Part shown: piece by piece, positions 9,131-18,009 of the stretch
Layout of the letters: every line of letters begins with the position of its first letter
Position numbering within the stretch: position 1 is the first letter of the stretch
Assembly (NCBI RefSeq): GCF_030381805.1
Contig: NZ_JAUDRH010000007.1
Location: 310,001-374,000 of the forward strand
DNA: 64,000 bases
Origin: Chlorogloeopsis sp. ULAP01
Lineage (GTDB): Bacteria; Cyanobacteriota; Cyanobacteriia; Cyanobacteriales; Nostocaceae
Reading direction: 5' to 3'
Program-made: the position numbers and the translations under genes
The notes under the pieces: model-generated
Told to the model about the DNA's origin: nothing
Database searches by the model: none
Seen by the model: the letters and a program-made list of their open reading frames with translations, nothing else

Positions 9131-9595
9131 ATGGCGAAAGAAATAGAGCGTAAATATTTAGTTAAAGGAAATGATTGGAGAGGGCTTGCTCAAGGCAGTG
9201 TATATCGTCAAGGATATATTGCCACGCAAGATGGAGTGACGGTACGGGTACGCATAGTAGGAGAAAAAGGATACTTAACTATTAAAGGGCCTAGTGTTAA
9301 ATATTCCAGAGCTGAATTTGAGTATCCTATTCCGATTGAAGATGCTCAGGAAATGCTTGAAACATTATGTCAAAGCCCTTTTATAGAAAAAATCAGATAC
9401 AGAGTAGAGTGGGGTAATTTGATTTGGGAAATAGATGAGTTTGATGGTGTGAATAAAGGTCTGATATTAGCAGAAGTTGAACTAAATGATGAAGCACAAC
9501 AAATTGAATTACCAGACTGGATTGACACAGAAGTTTCCGAAGATCCCAAGTATTTTAATAGTAACTTAGTTAAATGTCCCTTTTCACAGTGGTAA
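9131..9595 (+). CDS. CYTH-domain triphosphatase
   Basis: This is a triphosphate tunnel metalloenzyme of the CYTH family with 154 residues, the normal size for a single-domain member. The N-terminal signature EIERKYLV supplies the ExExK metal and phosphate motif. Further tunnel strands with alternating charged residues follow: TVRVRIVGEKGYLTIKG, RAEFEYPIP, RYRVEWGNLIWEIDEF and LILAEVEL. Short bacterial CYTH proteins usually hydrolyse inorganic tripolyphosphate, and this is the best guess here. The class was named for adenylate cyclase and thiamine triphosphatase, so other triphosphates are possible. It is a single gene with its promoter in the 130-base gap from the divergent TpsB gene. Confidence 0.9.
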   Translation: MAKEIERKYLVKGNDWRGLAQGSVYRQGYIATQDGVTVRVRIVGEKGYLTIKGPSVKYSRAEFEYPIPIEDAQEMLETLCQSPFIEKIRYRVEWGNLIWEIDEFDGVNKGLILAEVELNDEAQQIELPDWIDTEVSEDPKYFNSNLVKCPFSQW

Positions 9596-10210
9596 TTGGT
9601 GATAAATTCTTCCCAAGAAGACAAAATAGATAAGATAATTTAATTAAATTATCCTTCACCTTATGATATGGCACTTCAAGTCAGAGTAAAGCTACTCTAT
9701 GGCTTAAAATCGAGTAGAAAACAATTATAGTAAGACTTTTTTAATAAAGGCACTAAGCTCATACCATTTGGATTTTGAAAAATGGAATTGGAAATAGCCT
9801 TTTGTTTTGGATTTTCGTAAATCTATCTGCCCTTAATCATTTTTTAATTTTAATTTGGTGTCAAATTGACAGATGAACCAAAAAGAGTGATTGTCTTGAT
9901 TGTACTCTGAAACTTTTATAGAAGTATTCTTGGATGAATACTTAAGGAATTTTCGTGTGATTTTTTTATATATCTCTTATCAATATCTTATCTTTTTAGT
10001 TTATTTCTTTATTTAAGAAGTAACTATTATAAACTGCACAAACCAAAACTGATAAAAAACTTTCTTTTTTTCTACCTTTACTTTTTATATTCTGACTTCG
10101 TATTTATCAATACGAGACAGCAGATTATACATTTTTCGGCAAGCCTATTAGGGATGATTATTGTCGAGCCGCCAGAGATACATAAATTCTTGCGAAGGAG
10201 ACAAGAAGCC
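9596..10210. other. intergenic, no gene recognised
   Basis: About 615 AT-rich bases with several T-runs. No ORF with plausible composition, tRNA or strong hairpin was seen. A promoter for the downstream small ORF and HdeD-like gene probably lies in the last 150 bases. Confidence 0.5.
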
Positions 10211-10282
10211 ATGAGTGAAGCAATTAGTAATTTATACGATTTGATCGCGTTTTTAAAGGGGAATAAGGCAAAGCGGCTTTAA
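10211..10282 (+). CDS. candidate 23-residue small protein
   Basis: A short frame begins with ATG 10211 preceded by a good ribosome-binding sequence (GAAGGAG, about 7 bases upstream). It encodes a 23-residue peptide starting MSEAISNLYDLIAFLKG and ending in a basic tail, which looks like one amphipathic helix. It ends 25 bases before the HdeD-like gene, so it could be a leader peptide, a true small protein or the remnant of a longer gene. I do not recognise it, and chance is quite possible. Confidence 0.3.
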   Translation: MSEAISNLYDLIAFLKGNKAKRL

Positions 10283-10307
10283 TTGAGCGATCGCTAAACT
10301 CATTCAT

Positions 10308-11036
10308 ATGTTTAGAAGATCCAAAGATCAGCCAGACATAAGGCTTCGTACTCCTATGGGGATTACTTTGATTTGGAAGCCCTCGGCACGGAAACAACGA
10401 GCGGCAAGACGTAGGGCTTTGTACTCTAATCACAATGGCATTATTCACAACAGAAGCCAGATTCGGAAAAATTACGGAGTAAATAAAATTCGACTTGCCA
10501 CTACACCTGAAGTGCGAGAGGAATTACGGAAGAATTTAGGATGGGCGATCGCTTTAGGTATTGTCATGATAATTTTGGGTTTGGTAGCGATCGGTAAACC
10601 ATTCTTCACCACTTTAAGCTTAATATCAGTTTTTGCATGGTTATTTATTGTTGGTGGAATTTTCTTATTAATTTACGCTTTTCAAACTCGTCACGCTGGG
10701 AATTTTCCCCTCAAGCTATTAGTAGGAATTCTTTATCTAATAGTAGGAGTTATCTTGCTGCAAAACTCTCTAAAAGGTGTAGCATCAGCATTGGGGTTTT
10801 CTATTTTACTCAAAGGTATTTTTCAGGTAACTTTGGCATTACAGCTACGACCATTACCTAACTGGAGTTGGGTATTATTGAGCGGCATCACAGGTGTCAT
10901 TCTTGGTATGATCATGTGGAATTACATTCATGCAGAGAACTTATTATTCCTAGCAATTTTTGTTGGAATTGACCTATTATTTGATGGATTATGGATGGTT
11001 TTATTATCTTCAGCTGTCTGTCGTGTGCTGAAATAG
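10308..11036 (+). CDS. HdeD-family membrane protein
   Basis: This is a DUF308/HdeD-like inner-membrane protein with six predicted membrane helices between about residues 75 and 240 (for example AIALGIVMIILGLVAIG, LISVFAWLFIVGGIFLLIYAF, WSWVLLSGITGVILGMIMW). HdeD is linked to acid resistance in enterobacteria, but the role in cyanobacteria is unknown. Family members normally begin a few residues before the first helix, here near LATTPEVREELRKNLGW. The basic, low-quality N-terminal stretch of about 60 residues is therefore suspect. No ATG, GTG or TTG lies in frame close to the core, so ATG 10308 is kept provisionally. Confidence 0.8.
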   Translation: MFRRSKDQPDIRLRTPMGITLIWKPSARKQRAARRRALYSNHNGIIHNRSQIRKNYGVNKIRLATTPEVREELRKNLGWAIALGIVMIILGLVAIGKPFFTTLSLISVFAWLFIVGGIFLLIYAFQTRHAGNFPLKLLVGILYLIVGVILLQNSLKGVASALGFSILLKGIFQVTLALQLRPLPNWSWVLLSGITGVILGMIMWNYIHAENLLFLAIFVGIDLLFDGLWMVLLSSAVCRVLK

Positions 11037-11067
11037 CAATAACTTTAATATTTTGATTTAATACGTA

Positions 11068-11094
11068 GGGTGTACTAGCGAAGTGTAATGCACC
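11068..11094. repeat. degenerate GTAGGGTG...CACC palindromic repeat
   Basis: GGTG at 11068 and CACC at 11091 flank AGCGAAG. The better-preserved copy of the same dispersed repeat is at 42396-42423. It lies between two convergent genes. Confidence 0.5.
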
Positions 11095-11129
11095 TTCCAC
11101 AGGTTTTGGTATGTTACTCTATTTAAAAT

Positions 11130-11153
11130 CCCGACTTCTTTAAAGAAGTCGGG
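11130..11153. terminator. 24-bp perfect palindrome between convergent genes
   Basis: CCCGACTTCTTT (11130-11141) is followed immediately by its exact reverse complement up to 11153. It lies between the 3' ends of the HdeD-like gene (plus) and the acyltransferase gene (minus). It can serve as a bidirectional terminator, although it also belongs to a dispersed repeat type and lacks a clear T-run. Confidence 0.5.
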
Positions 11154-11173
11154 GATATATACTAGTCACTTCT

Positions 11174-12247
11174 CTAACAACCAACAATAAATCGACTTTT
11201 TTTCCCAAAAATCTTCTTGATAATTAGGATCGAAACGATACTTGCTCCCACTGAAAGGAGGAAAACTAACGAAAAAGTAAATGGATTGGCTTGAGTCCAA
11301 AACTGGTTAAATCCAAATTTGTTAGCTGCACCAGAGTAAGCAATAATAAAGTAGCCGTGGAGAAAATATATCCCAAAACTCAGTTCTGCTAAGAAACCCA
11401 TTATATCATGAAACTGTTTTGGTAGGCGTAATTCAAATAGCCACAAAAAGTAAATAATAAGTACACACAAAATTAGTTTACTCCATGAATTAATTGCCGT
11501 CGGTCTTGGTGTAATTGTAAGTTCCAAAATAGTCAGTACGACAAAGCCTATTAATAACCAGAAATATTTCTTCTTCAGGATCGAAAATATCGTGTCTCGA
11601 TAGCGTGAGCAAAACATACCAATCATATAAACAGAAAGAAAATGAACAAATGATTGGATAGGATTAGCATTATATTGTGCTCTAGGGATAATTGCAGTTG
11701 TTACTAGTAGTATTGGAAGTATCCAATAGTTTTTGGGGTGTCTATCTACCCATATTAGTATGGGTGAAATTAGATAGAAAATGGTAATCATTGGAATAAA
11801 CCAGAACGGTGGTAAATGTGCTCCGGTCAATAAATACATCAGGATTTGTCCGGGAATTGACCAATTAGAAAAATGGTACTGAAACCAATCTGGTGGAGTA
11901 TAAATTTTTTCAATCAAGCAAAGTTTGATAGCTGGTATTGATAGAAACAAATAAGGTAAAATAACGTATTGCAGCTTTTTACTCAGATACTTTTTGTACT
12001 CATATTTGGAAGATAAAAATTGGAAAAGAAAGCCTGCTATAAAGACAAAGTATACAGTTCCATTCCCAATTAATATGTAAGCCAATTTTTCTATTGTTTC
12101 ATTTCTCCACTGTAAAGACGCAATAATATGTGTAGCTACAATTGTAAGAATTGCAAAGCCACGAAAGTTATGTATGTACCTTAAAAATTTGGAGGAACTT
12201 TTGGTCTTTTGATTTGGACTTATTTCATTTAAATATGTCCCTGTCAT
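11174..12247 (-). CDS. acyltransferase family 3 (OafA/YrhL-like membrane O-acyltransferase)
   Basis: This is an integral membrane acyltransferase of the acyltransferase-3 family with about ten predicted helices over 357 residues. The N-terminal region has the family's RGFAILTIVATHII stretch, with the conserved His after the first helix, and FWFIPMITIFYLISPIL in the middle. Such enzymes add acetyl or other acyl groups to sugars of surface polysaccharides. A GTG at 12277 is possible, but ATG 12247 has GAGG about 8 bases upstream and is preferred. It lies at the 3' end of the exopolysaccharide locus, on the same strand, which supports a role in decorating that polymer. Confidence 0.85.
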   Translation of the reverse strand: MTGTYLNEISPNQKTKSSSKFLRYIHNFRGFAILTIVATHIIASLQWRNETIEKLAYILIGNGTVYFVFIAGFLFQFLSSKYEYKKYLSKKLQYVILPYLFLSIPAIKLCLIEKIYTPPDWFQYHFSNWSIPGQILMYLLTGAHLPPFWFIPMITIFYLISPILIWVDRHPKNYWILPILLVTTAIIPRAQYNANPIQSFVHFLSVYMIGMFCSRYRDTIFSILKKKYFWLLIGFVVLTILELTITPRPTAINSWSKLILCVLIIYFLWLFELRLPKQFHDIMGFLAELSFGIYFLHGYFIIAYSGAANKFGFNQFWTQANPFTFSLVFLLSVGASIVSILIIKKIFGKKSRFIVGC

Positions 12248-12345
12248 GACACTTACCTCGCAACTATTATATTCCACAAAACATCATAGCTACTACTAAA
12301 TTCTCAAACTTTGCCATCAGATTCAGAGAGCGAGAGTCTCTAGTT

Positions 12346-12374
12346 CTCGTTACTAGGTTGAGCCTGGTAATGAG
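12346..12374. repeat. CTCGTTAC...GTAATGAG hairpin repeat
   Basis: CTCGTTACTAGG (12346-12357) faces CCTGGTAATGAG (12363-12374) with two mismatches. A near-perfect copy of the same repeat is at 47991-48017. It lies in the 198-base spacer 12248-12445, where I see no gene. Confidence 0.6.
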
Positions 12375-12445
12375 GATATTATATGCATGGCATCATTTAG
12401 TTATTTTTTGCAGCTACTTTACCCTCAAAAATTATTTGTATTCAA

Positions 12446-14296
12446 CTATGATTTTGTATGATTTTGACTAAAGTCGATTAATGCCTTGTACTTAGGTGAA
12501 CTTTTTTGCTCTAAATATTCTAAAGCACCCCAACTGCCCCATTTACTGGGTGAGCCAATATCAACAAAATGCATAAATAATCCACCTCCAGCTTTTTTCC
12601 AACTATTTAGTAATTGAGAATATAAGTCATACATGGCTGGATGGCGATTTAATTCAATAAAGAAATTTGTCAGTTTTTCGTTATTTTCTACTCCAGAATG
12701 CCCAACAATATGTTGTCCACCTTCATAAGCAACTAGCTTCAATCCTTTTTTTTGGGCTACCTTGGCGTGATAAAGAAAGCTGTTGTAATTATCTACTAAG
12801 CTATCTTGAGATTTCTCAAGTAACTTTCCTGTTTTTAGATGCTGGATTGCTTTACCAAAACCACCATCTGAATCATTTAACCAAGACTCTACTTTTTGAG
12901 AATTTTCTGGTGTACCCAAATCTCTACCAAAATAGCCAGCGATCGCATAAGCATCAATCCCATGTTGATAACAGGGTTTATTGCCTTGGGCTACCCAAGA
13001 TTGGCAATCTAAAGCCGCATTCTCTAACCCTTGCCATCCGGTATGATTACCCAGCACGCAAACTACACGATCCTTTTGTTTGTCAAAGGTATTTTTCCAG
13101 ATATCGCACATTTGAGCAGTACGCATACCGTACCATTGCATTTGAATATGTTCTTTATCCTTTCCCCATCTAGCTTCTCCTTGTTGTAAGGCGTAATCAG
13201 CTTGAGGAAATTGCCCATTCCAAACTTCATTAGAAAACTCTACATAAGCCTTTAACTTTGGGTTCAGTTTCTGCTTAACAATTTGGGCAAATTTAGTCAT
13301 GTATTCATTGGTAGCCATATGCGGCATATTGAACCACGGTTCCGCATTGACTTGATTGGCTAGAGCAATCATTACCTCTAGTGGCACTCCTTTTAATGCA
13401 TAGGAGGCAGTTGTTATTTTAGGCCGAGAAAACCACTCTTTTTGCTTTGAGCCATTCGTTTGCATCCAATCCATAAAACGAAATGCTCTAAAGTTTTTAA
13501 TTTTGTTTATGAAAGTAGGGTTAAATATTTCACCTTGATTGTAGAGGGATAGGTTTTCTGCTTTGACAACTCGAATATTACGAATATAGTTGCCTGTCTT
13601 TTTTGGATCAGTAGAGGAAATCGTAATTAATATACCTCCGCCTCCTTTTGAATTTACATTAATTACATCTCTACCAAAAGTTGAAGCAGCTTTATCTTGT
13701 TGAGCATCAAAGCCATATGAGATTGCGCCTTCACCTTCATAAAAAACAATATATTTTCCAGAAGGATAATGACCTGGTATTTCTCTATATAATAGAGTAC
13801 TAACTCTGGTATATTTGGGAGCATCACCAGGTGCTGGCAGAGATTTAACCCAACCATCTTTGTCTAAATTCAATAAATTGTATTCATTTGTATCCCATTC
13901 GCCATTACAGCCGGGTTCTGTATTCACGCATTGAGTAATCCATTGCCGAGAAGATTTAAAAGCATCTAAAAAAGGTAATTGTGTTGACCAATCAGCAATA
14001 CCATTCAGACCAATACCCAAGGCTGGAGTAGAAGTAACAATACTTTTTTTAGGGCTAGCAGTGACAGTAGTAACAACGGTTTTTTTGGGACTAGCAGTGA
14101 CAGTAGTAACAACACTTTTTTCTGTATTAGCAGTAACAACCGTTTGTTGATTTAATGGCAAACAACTACTAAGGATTGTTGAAAAACTGAGCAAAGCTAG
14201 ACAGAAATAAATCAAGATTTTCTTTTGAATGTATAACCTGTTGAGTACACTTTTACAATGATATAACTTGGTGATTAATACATTAAAAAAAGACAT
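12446..14296 (-). CDS. secreted lipoprotein with clan GH-A-like glycosidase domain
   Basis: This is an exported protein of 616 residues. A membrane segment at about 26-46 ends in a lipobox (ILSSC, Cys near 45), so it should be a lipoprotein. A tandem 12-residue repeat (VVTTVTASPKKT and variants, 36-bp DNA unit) links to a large globular domain starting near ALGIGLNGIADW. Two features recall TIM-barrel glycoside hydrolases of clan GH-A: SNEVWN, with a Glu near residue 357 as possible acid/base, and VAYEGGQH, with a Glu near 525 as possible nucleophile. The family cannot be named with certainty. Its place in the polysaccharide locus suggests trimming or release of the polymer. Confidence 0.7.
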   Translation of the reverse strand: MSFFNVLITKLYHCKSVLNRLYIQKKILIYFCLALLSFSTILSSCLPLNQQTVVTANTEKSVVTTVTASPKKTVVTTVTASPKKSIVTSTPALGIGLNGIADWSTQLPFLDAFKSSRQWITQCVNTEPGCNGEWDTNEYNLLNLDKDGWVKSLPAPGDAPKYTRVSTLLYREIPGHYPSGKYIVFYEGEGAISYGFDAQQDKAASTFGRDVINVNSKGGGGILITISSTDPKKTGNYIRNIRVVKAENLSLYNQGEIFNPTFINKIKNFRAFRFMDWMQTNGSKQKEWFSRPKITTASYALKGVPLEVMIALANQVNAEPWFNMPHMATNEYMTKFAQIVKQKLNPKLKAYVEFSNEVWNGQFPQADYALQQGEARWGKDKEHIQMQWYGMRTAQMCDIWKNTFDKQKDRVVCVLGNHTGWQGLENAALDCQSWVAQGNKPCYQHGIDAYAIAGYFGRDLGTPENSQKVESWLNDSDGGFGKAIQHLKTGKLLEKSQDSLVDNYNSFLYHAKVAQKKGLKLVAYEGGQHIVGHSGVENNEKLTNFFIELNRHPAMYDLYSQLLNSWKKAGGGLFMHFVDIGSPSKWGSWGALEYLEQKSSPKYKALIDFSQNHTKS

Positions 14297-14675
14297 AAGC
14301 CATATTCGTCGCTATGATTTACTACATTTACCCCTCAATATGATTTAAAAGAACGAACCACAAAGGACACATAGACGCGTCAGCGGCTTCCCGCAGGGTA
14401 GAACACAAAGAACATGAAGGAATAAGAGTTTGAGAGAGTTTTTGCGTAAGTCCTGAAAGTAATACTCTAAGTAGGTAGACATAGTTAAATATAAAATGGC
14501 AACTTTTAGAAAGTAGGCAAAAAGAGCCTTCTGCCATCTGCCATCTGCCCTCTGACTTGAAAGTCACCTCACCCCTGCCCCTCTCCTTGCTAAGGAGAGG
14601 GGTGTCCGACAGGACGGGATGAGGTTTTTCATGCCTGGCGGTGAAACTTGTTTCATTGGGACTGCCTTCTACTTA
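14297..14675. repeat. repeat-filled spacer with CCCCTCTCCTT hairpin
   Basis: This 379-base gap breaks the minus-strand operon and holds no gene. It contains a degenerate copy of the GCGGCTTCCCGCAGGGTAG repeat (near 14384-14402). It also contains a strong composite hairpin: CCCCTCTCCTT (14578-14588) pairs with AAGGAGAGGGG (14592-14602) across GCT, then GTCC/GGAC follows, with an outer CCTCA/TGAGG stem. Copies of the central hairpin lie at 54763-54787 and 60766-60788, so it is a dispersed element. It may also separate transcription of the two flanking genes. Confidence 0.7.
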
Positions 14676-16823
14676 CTATTGAAAAAACTCTGCAACAGGA
14701 ATCTGTATACCTTCACGAATAATTGTTTCGCGATCTTGAACTGGAGTCCAACCTAGTTCATGCTCGGCTTTTGAGGAGTCAAATTTAGCAGCAAAGCTAC
14801 GACCTTCACAATCAGCATAGCTAGGAAATGCAGCATGAGGATCGCGTCCGATGCTTTTGATTGCCCATTTGAGGAGGGACTCTATGTAGGAACTCCTGGG
14901 CGATGTAGGTACGCGTCGTAACTTGATGCTAGCTTGGCGTTCAAACTCATCAAGATATTCGTTAGCTGTGATACAAGGTGTACTAGTAAGGTTGTAAGAC
15001 TTACCCTCAATCCCTGGTACTTCGATCGCTCGCACCATCGCATCAGCAACGTCATCTACAAGCACAATTGGTAGAGGGTTATTTCCATCACCATAGAGGC
15101 TACATACTGAACTATATGGCCAAGCCGCAATTCCCCAGTGGTAAGGACTTCCACCACGCCCTAGTACAACGCCGGGACGAAATATTGTTACAGGTAAGTC
15201 TTGTTTGTGATGAAGTTCTAGTAGCGATCGCTCATTTTCTGCTTTTGATCTGGCATAGGGAGCGACGCGCATAATGCCTTGGTGAGGTTCAGTGTTTTCC
15301 GTAATTGTTGAGGTATTTTTTCCAGCATAGTAGATTGCGATCGAAGATGCATAAAATAGCTTTTCAATACCATGTTTCAGGCACAACTCGGCAACCTGGC
15401 GCGTGGGCTTGACATCAGTTTCTAAGTAATCGCTCCATGTTTTTCCGTTACCGCGTGCAAGGTGATAGACATAGCGAACGCCATCCAGTGCAGCTTCCAC
15501 CGCGTTGACATCAGCAAAGTCACCTTTGGCAAACTCAACTCCCAGATTGTGCAATTCAGATGGGCAGCTATTAGGGTTGCGGGCAAGAACGCGGACGCCA
15601 TATCCCTCTTGACGCAAGCGGCGAACCAGTGCTTGCCCAATGAAACCAGTACCACCAATTACTAATACCGTAGATTTTGGAGTGGGAGTGTTAGCAAATT
15701 GATTAGCGGTAGATACCATCTGATAAGAGATGGGCAAATCAGCCTCACGTGCTATCCACTCAGCTAATGCTACCGCAGCTTCACTGATGGCAGGATCTAT
15801 TCTTTCATCAAGTATCCCTCCTCTAGAATTGTAGAAACTCTCGATTGTCCGAGCAATGCTGTACGGAAAAGGGCCTGAGTTTTTGGATAAACCCATTTTT
15901 GATAATACGAAACTCGCTAAGGTGCCACTGGCTTGCAGTACGGAATCGCGAGCGCTTGCAACCACATTGGCATAACGGTCAATATCAAGTAGGTAAGGAG
16001 TATGCTCCTGACAGATGTAAGTGTTGTTCTCAAAGTCAACTCTTGCCACTGCATTCGTGCCACGGACGTGGATGTAATGCTCTGGATATCCATCAATGAA
16101 TGAAAACCGCAGCCGGATGCTGGTATTATTCTTCCAGCCTCGAATTTCCCAGCGACGATAAAACTCTAGCCCGCGTGGTAGTTCCAATTTATCATGGACA
16201 TCGACAGAAATTTCATCGGGCTGTCCGAGGAGATGGATGAGGTGAACAAATGAGTGGGGAGCTACCTCAAAGAGAATATTTTTTGGAGACTGGAGCATCC
16301 ATGCCCCAAAAGGTCCGCCCTTGAGTTGTCCAAGTTCTTTATTCCAGACAATATCAATCTGATCAATCTGTCCTAACCTACCACTGCGTAAGTCGGATAC
16401 CAATTTTTCATACACTGGAAAGTACAAAAAGTTATTGCTGACAGCGATCGCTCTACCCGCAGCTTGGCTGTGTTTGCGTAACTGTTGACAGTAACTAACC
16501 TTGTGGCAAAGGGGCTTTTCAATCAAGGCATCAACGCCAGCCTCAATCGCTTGAGTGGCATTTGTAAAGTGAATATGGGGTGGTGTAAGAATGTGAACAA
16601 CGTCCAGCTGCTCAGAGGACAACATCTTATCGAAATCGCTGTAGACATTCTGTATCCCCTTTGCCTGAGCAAACTGTTGTGCTAATCTGCTATTGAGATC
16701 GCAGACTGCTCGCACCTCTAGGTGAGGCAGCAAGCGCAGCGCTCGGAAGTGGTAGTCACTAATGTAACCAGCACCAAGAATACCGACAGTGACAGGATTA
16801 GTATGTGCTTTACTAGCAGCCAT
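14676..16823 (-). CDS. fusion of Gfo/Idh/MocA oxidoreductase and NAD-dependent epimerase/dehydratase
   Basis: This 715-residue protein has two complete NAD(P)-binding enzyme domains. Residues about 10-370 form a Gfo/Idh/MocA oxidoreductase: the Rossmann motif VGILGAGYISDYH, the family EKPLCHK motif with its catalytic-type Lys, then a C-terminal barrel. Residues about 380-700 form a short-chain epimerase/dehydratase: VLVIGGTGFIGQALVRRL with the GxxGxxG motif, then YARSKAENE, where the YxxxK pair is catalytic. Both families oxidise, reduce or epimerise nucleotide sugars, so one polypeptide may run two successive steps of sugar-nucleotide synthesis. It lies inside the polysaccharide locus, 93 bp downstream of a glycosyltransferase gene. 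The substrate is unknown. Confidence 0.88.
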   Translation of the reverse strand: MAASKAHTNPVTVGILGAGYISDYHFRALRLLPHLEVRAVCDLNSRLAQQFAQAKGIQNVYSDFDKMLSSEQLDVVHILTPPHIHFTNATQAIEAGVDALIEKPLCHKVSYCQQLRKHSQAAGRAIAVSNNFLYFPVYEKLVSDLRSGRLGQIDQIDIVWNKELGQLKGGPFGAWMLQSPKNILFEVAPHSFVHLIHLLGQPDEISVDVHDKLELPRGLEFYRRWEIRGWKNNTSIRLRFSFIDGYPEHYIHVRGTNAVARVDFENNTYICQEHTPYLLDIDRYANVVASARDSVLQASGTLASFVLSKMGLSKNSGPFPYSIARTIESFYNSRGGILDERIDPAISEAAVALAEWIAREADLPISYQMVSTANQFANTPTPKSTVLVIGGTGFIGQALVRRLRQEGYGVRVLARNPNSCPSELHNLGVEFAKGDFADVNAVEAALDGVRYVYHLARGNGKTWSDYLETDVKPTRQVAELCLKHGIEKLFYASSIAIYYAGKNTSTITENTEPHQGIMRVAPYARSKAENERSLLELHHKQDLPVTIFRPGVVLGRGGSPYHWGIAAWPYSSVCSLYGDGNNPLPIVLVDDVADAMVRAIEVPGIEGKSYNLTSTPCITANEYLDEFERQASIKLRRVPTSPRSSYIESLLKWAIKSIGRDPHAAFPSYADCEGRSFAAKFDSSKAEHELGWTPVQDRETIIREGIQIPVAEFFQ

Positions 16824-16916
16824 TGACTTATCTCCCAGTTGCTTGAATTGCTTCGATCTGTTCCCTTATGGGGGTATAAAACCCATCTTCTATAAGTTGC
16901 AAGTTTGTGTTGGGGT

Positions 16917-17987
16917 TTAAATCCCTATCTCCAATATCCTGTTCCCTGTTCCCTTTTCCCCGTTTCCTTTTAATACAGGTGTTTGAGAATTTTTGTACTC
17001 GATGATTTGAAATTGTTTGTTAGTCAGGCGATCGCGGTAAAACTTAAATACACCTATTGCTTCGGGAAACACTGATACTCCACAAGATAAACCCCAAGCT
17101 ACCCTGTCAGCCCACAAGAAGCCTTGTTGTCGAGTCTGATAAATCGTCCGTAGTGCTGCTAGTGGATAGCGCCCGAAGATTAGCAAGGAAATCCCGTAGG
17201 TGAAAGGCAATAGTAACAGTGCGCCCAAAGGTGCGATCGCTCCCCAAATCAAGGCGCGTCGTACTTCTTTGACAAACTTGCACTCAGGCGGTTCTCCATG
17301 CAGAGAGCAAACCTGAGCATACCCATAACCACAGCGCTTGGCACGCTGCCACCATTGCGACAGTGTATGCATATTGGCATCATGCCAAGTGCTCTCGCGA
17401 TCAAGACGCAGAATTTTTCCCTTGGCTTGGCGCAAGCGTACGCTCAACTCATCATCTTCAGCAGCAATCACGCTGCTGTTGTAACCTCCCACAGCTGCCA
17501 ATGCCACGGCGCGAATCATCACATCTCCGCCAAAGTTAGAAATATTTCCAACTGAGCCAATCCGCCACTCAACATCGCAGATGCGATTATAGACACTTTT
17601 TTGGGGATAACGTTCGCGCCGCCAACCACACACAGCCACAATATCAGGGTTGGCATCTAAAGTTTCACAAGCTGCTTCCATCCATCCCTCGATTACTTCG
17701 CAGTCACCGTCAACAAACTGGACATACTCTAGTTGTGGATACTTTTCGCGCAGTCGCTCAAAACCAGCATTGCGAGCTCTGGCAGCAGTAAACGGCACAG
17801 ACATATCCAGATTTACCACCTCAACTCCACACCCAGAAGCAACCTCACAACTGCCATCAGTAGAGCCGGAATCAACATAAACTACTGCACAGGCTGTATC
17901 GACAACAGAATCCAGGCTACGGATTAAGCGATCGCCCTCATTACGCCCAATTACAACTACTCCAATTTTTCTGGCAAAGCTTGGCAC
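16917..17987 (-). CDS. family 2 glycosyltransferase
   Basis: This is a GT-A-fold glycosyltransferase. The N-terminal IGVVVIGRNEGDRL is the usual first strand, VYVDSGSTDGS follows, and FVDGDCEV near residue 92 is the DxD-type metal and nucleotide-sugar site. EDDELSVRLR near 180 is the ED catalytic region. Hydrophobic helices occur near 245-280. The start is GTG 17987, with GGGGG a few bases upstream. The last 15 or so residues (NGEKGTGNRIL and on) are encoded by a purine-rich GGGAACAGGG repeat, which appears to have replaced or extended the natural C-terminus. It sits 22 bp downstream of another GT2 gene in the polysaccharide operon. Confidence 0.85.
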   Translation of the reverse strand: MPSFARKIGVVVIGRNEGDRLIRSLDSVVDTACAVVYVDSGSTDGSCEVASGCGVEVVNLDMSVPFTAARARNAGFERLREKYPQLEYVQFVDGDCEVIEGWMEAACETLDANPDIVAVCGWRRERYPQKSVYNRICDVEWRIGSVGNISNFGGDVMIRAVALAAVGGYNSSVIAAEDDELSVRLRQAKGKILRLDRESTWHDANMHTLSQWWQRAKRCGYGYAQVCSLHGEPPECKFVKEVRRALIWGAIAPLGALLLLPFTYGISLLIFGRYPLAALRTIYQTRQQGFLWADRVAWGLSCGVSVFPEAIGVFKFYRDRLTNKQFQIIEYKNSQTPVLKGNGEKGTGNRILEIGI

Positions 17988-18009
17988 TTGCTACCCCCTT
18001 TTTGAGTAC

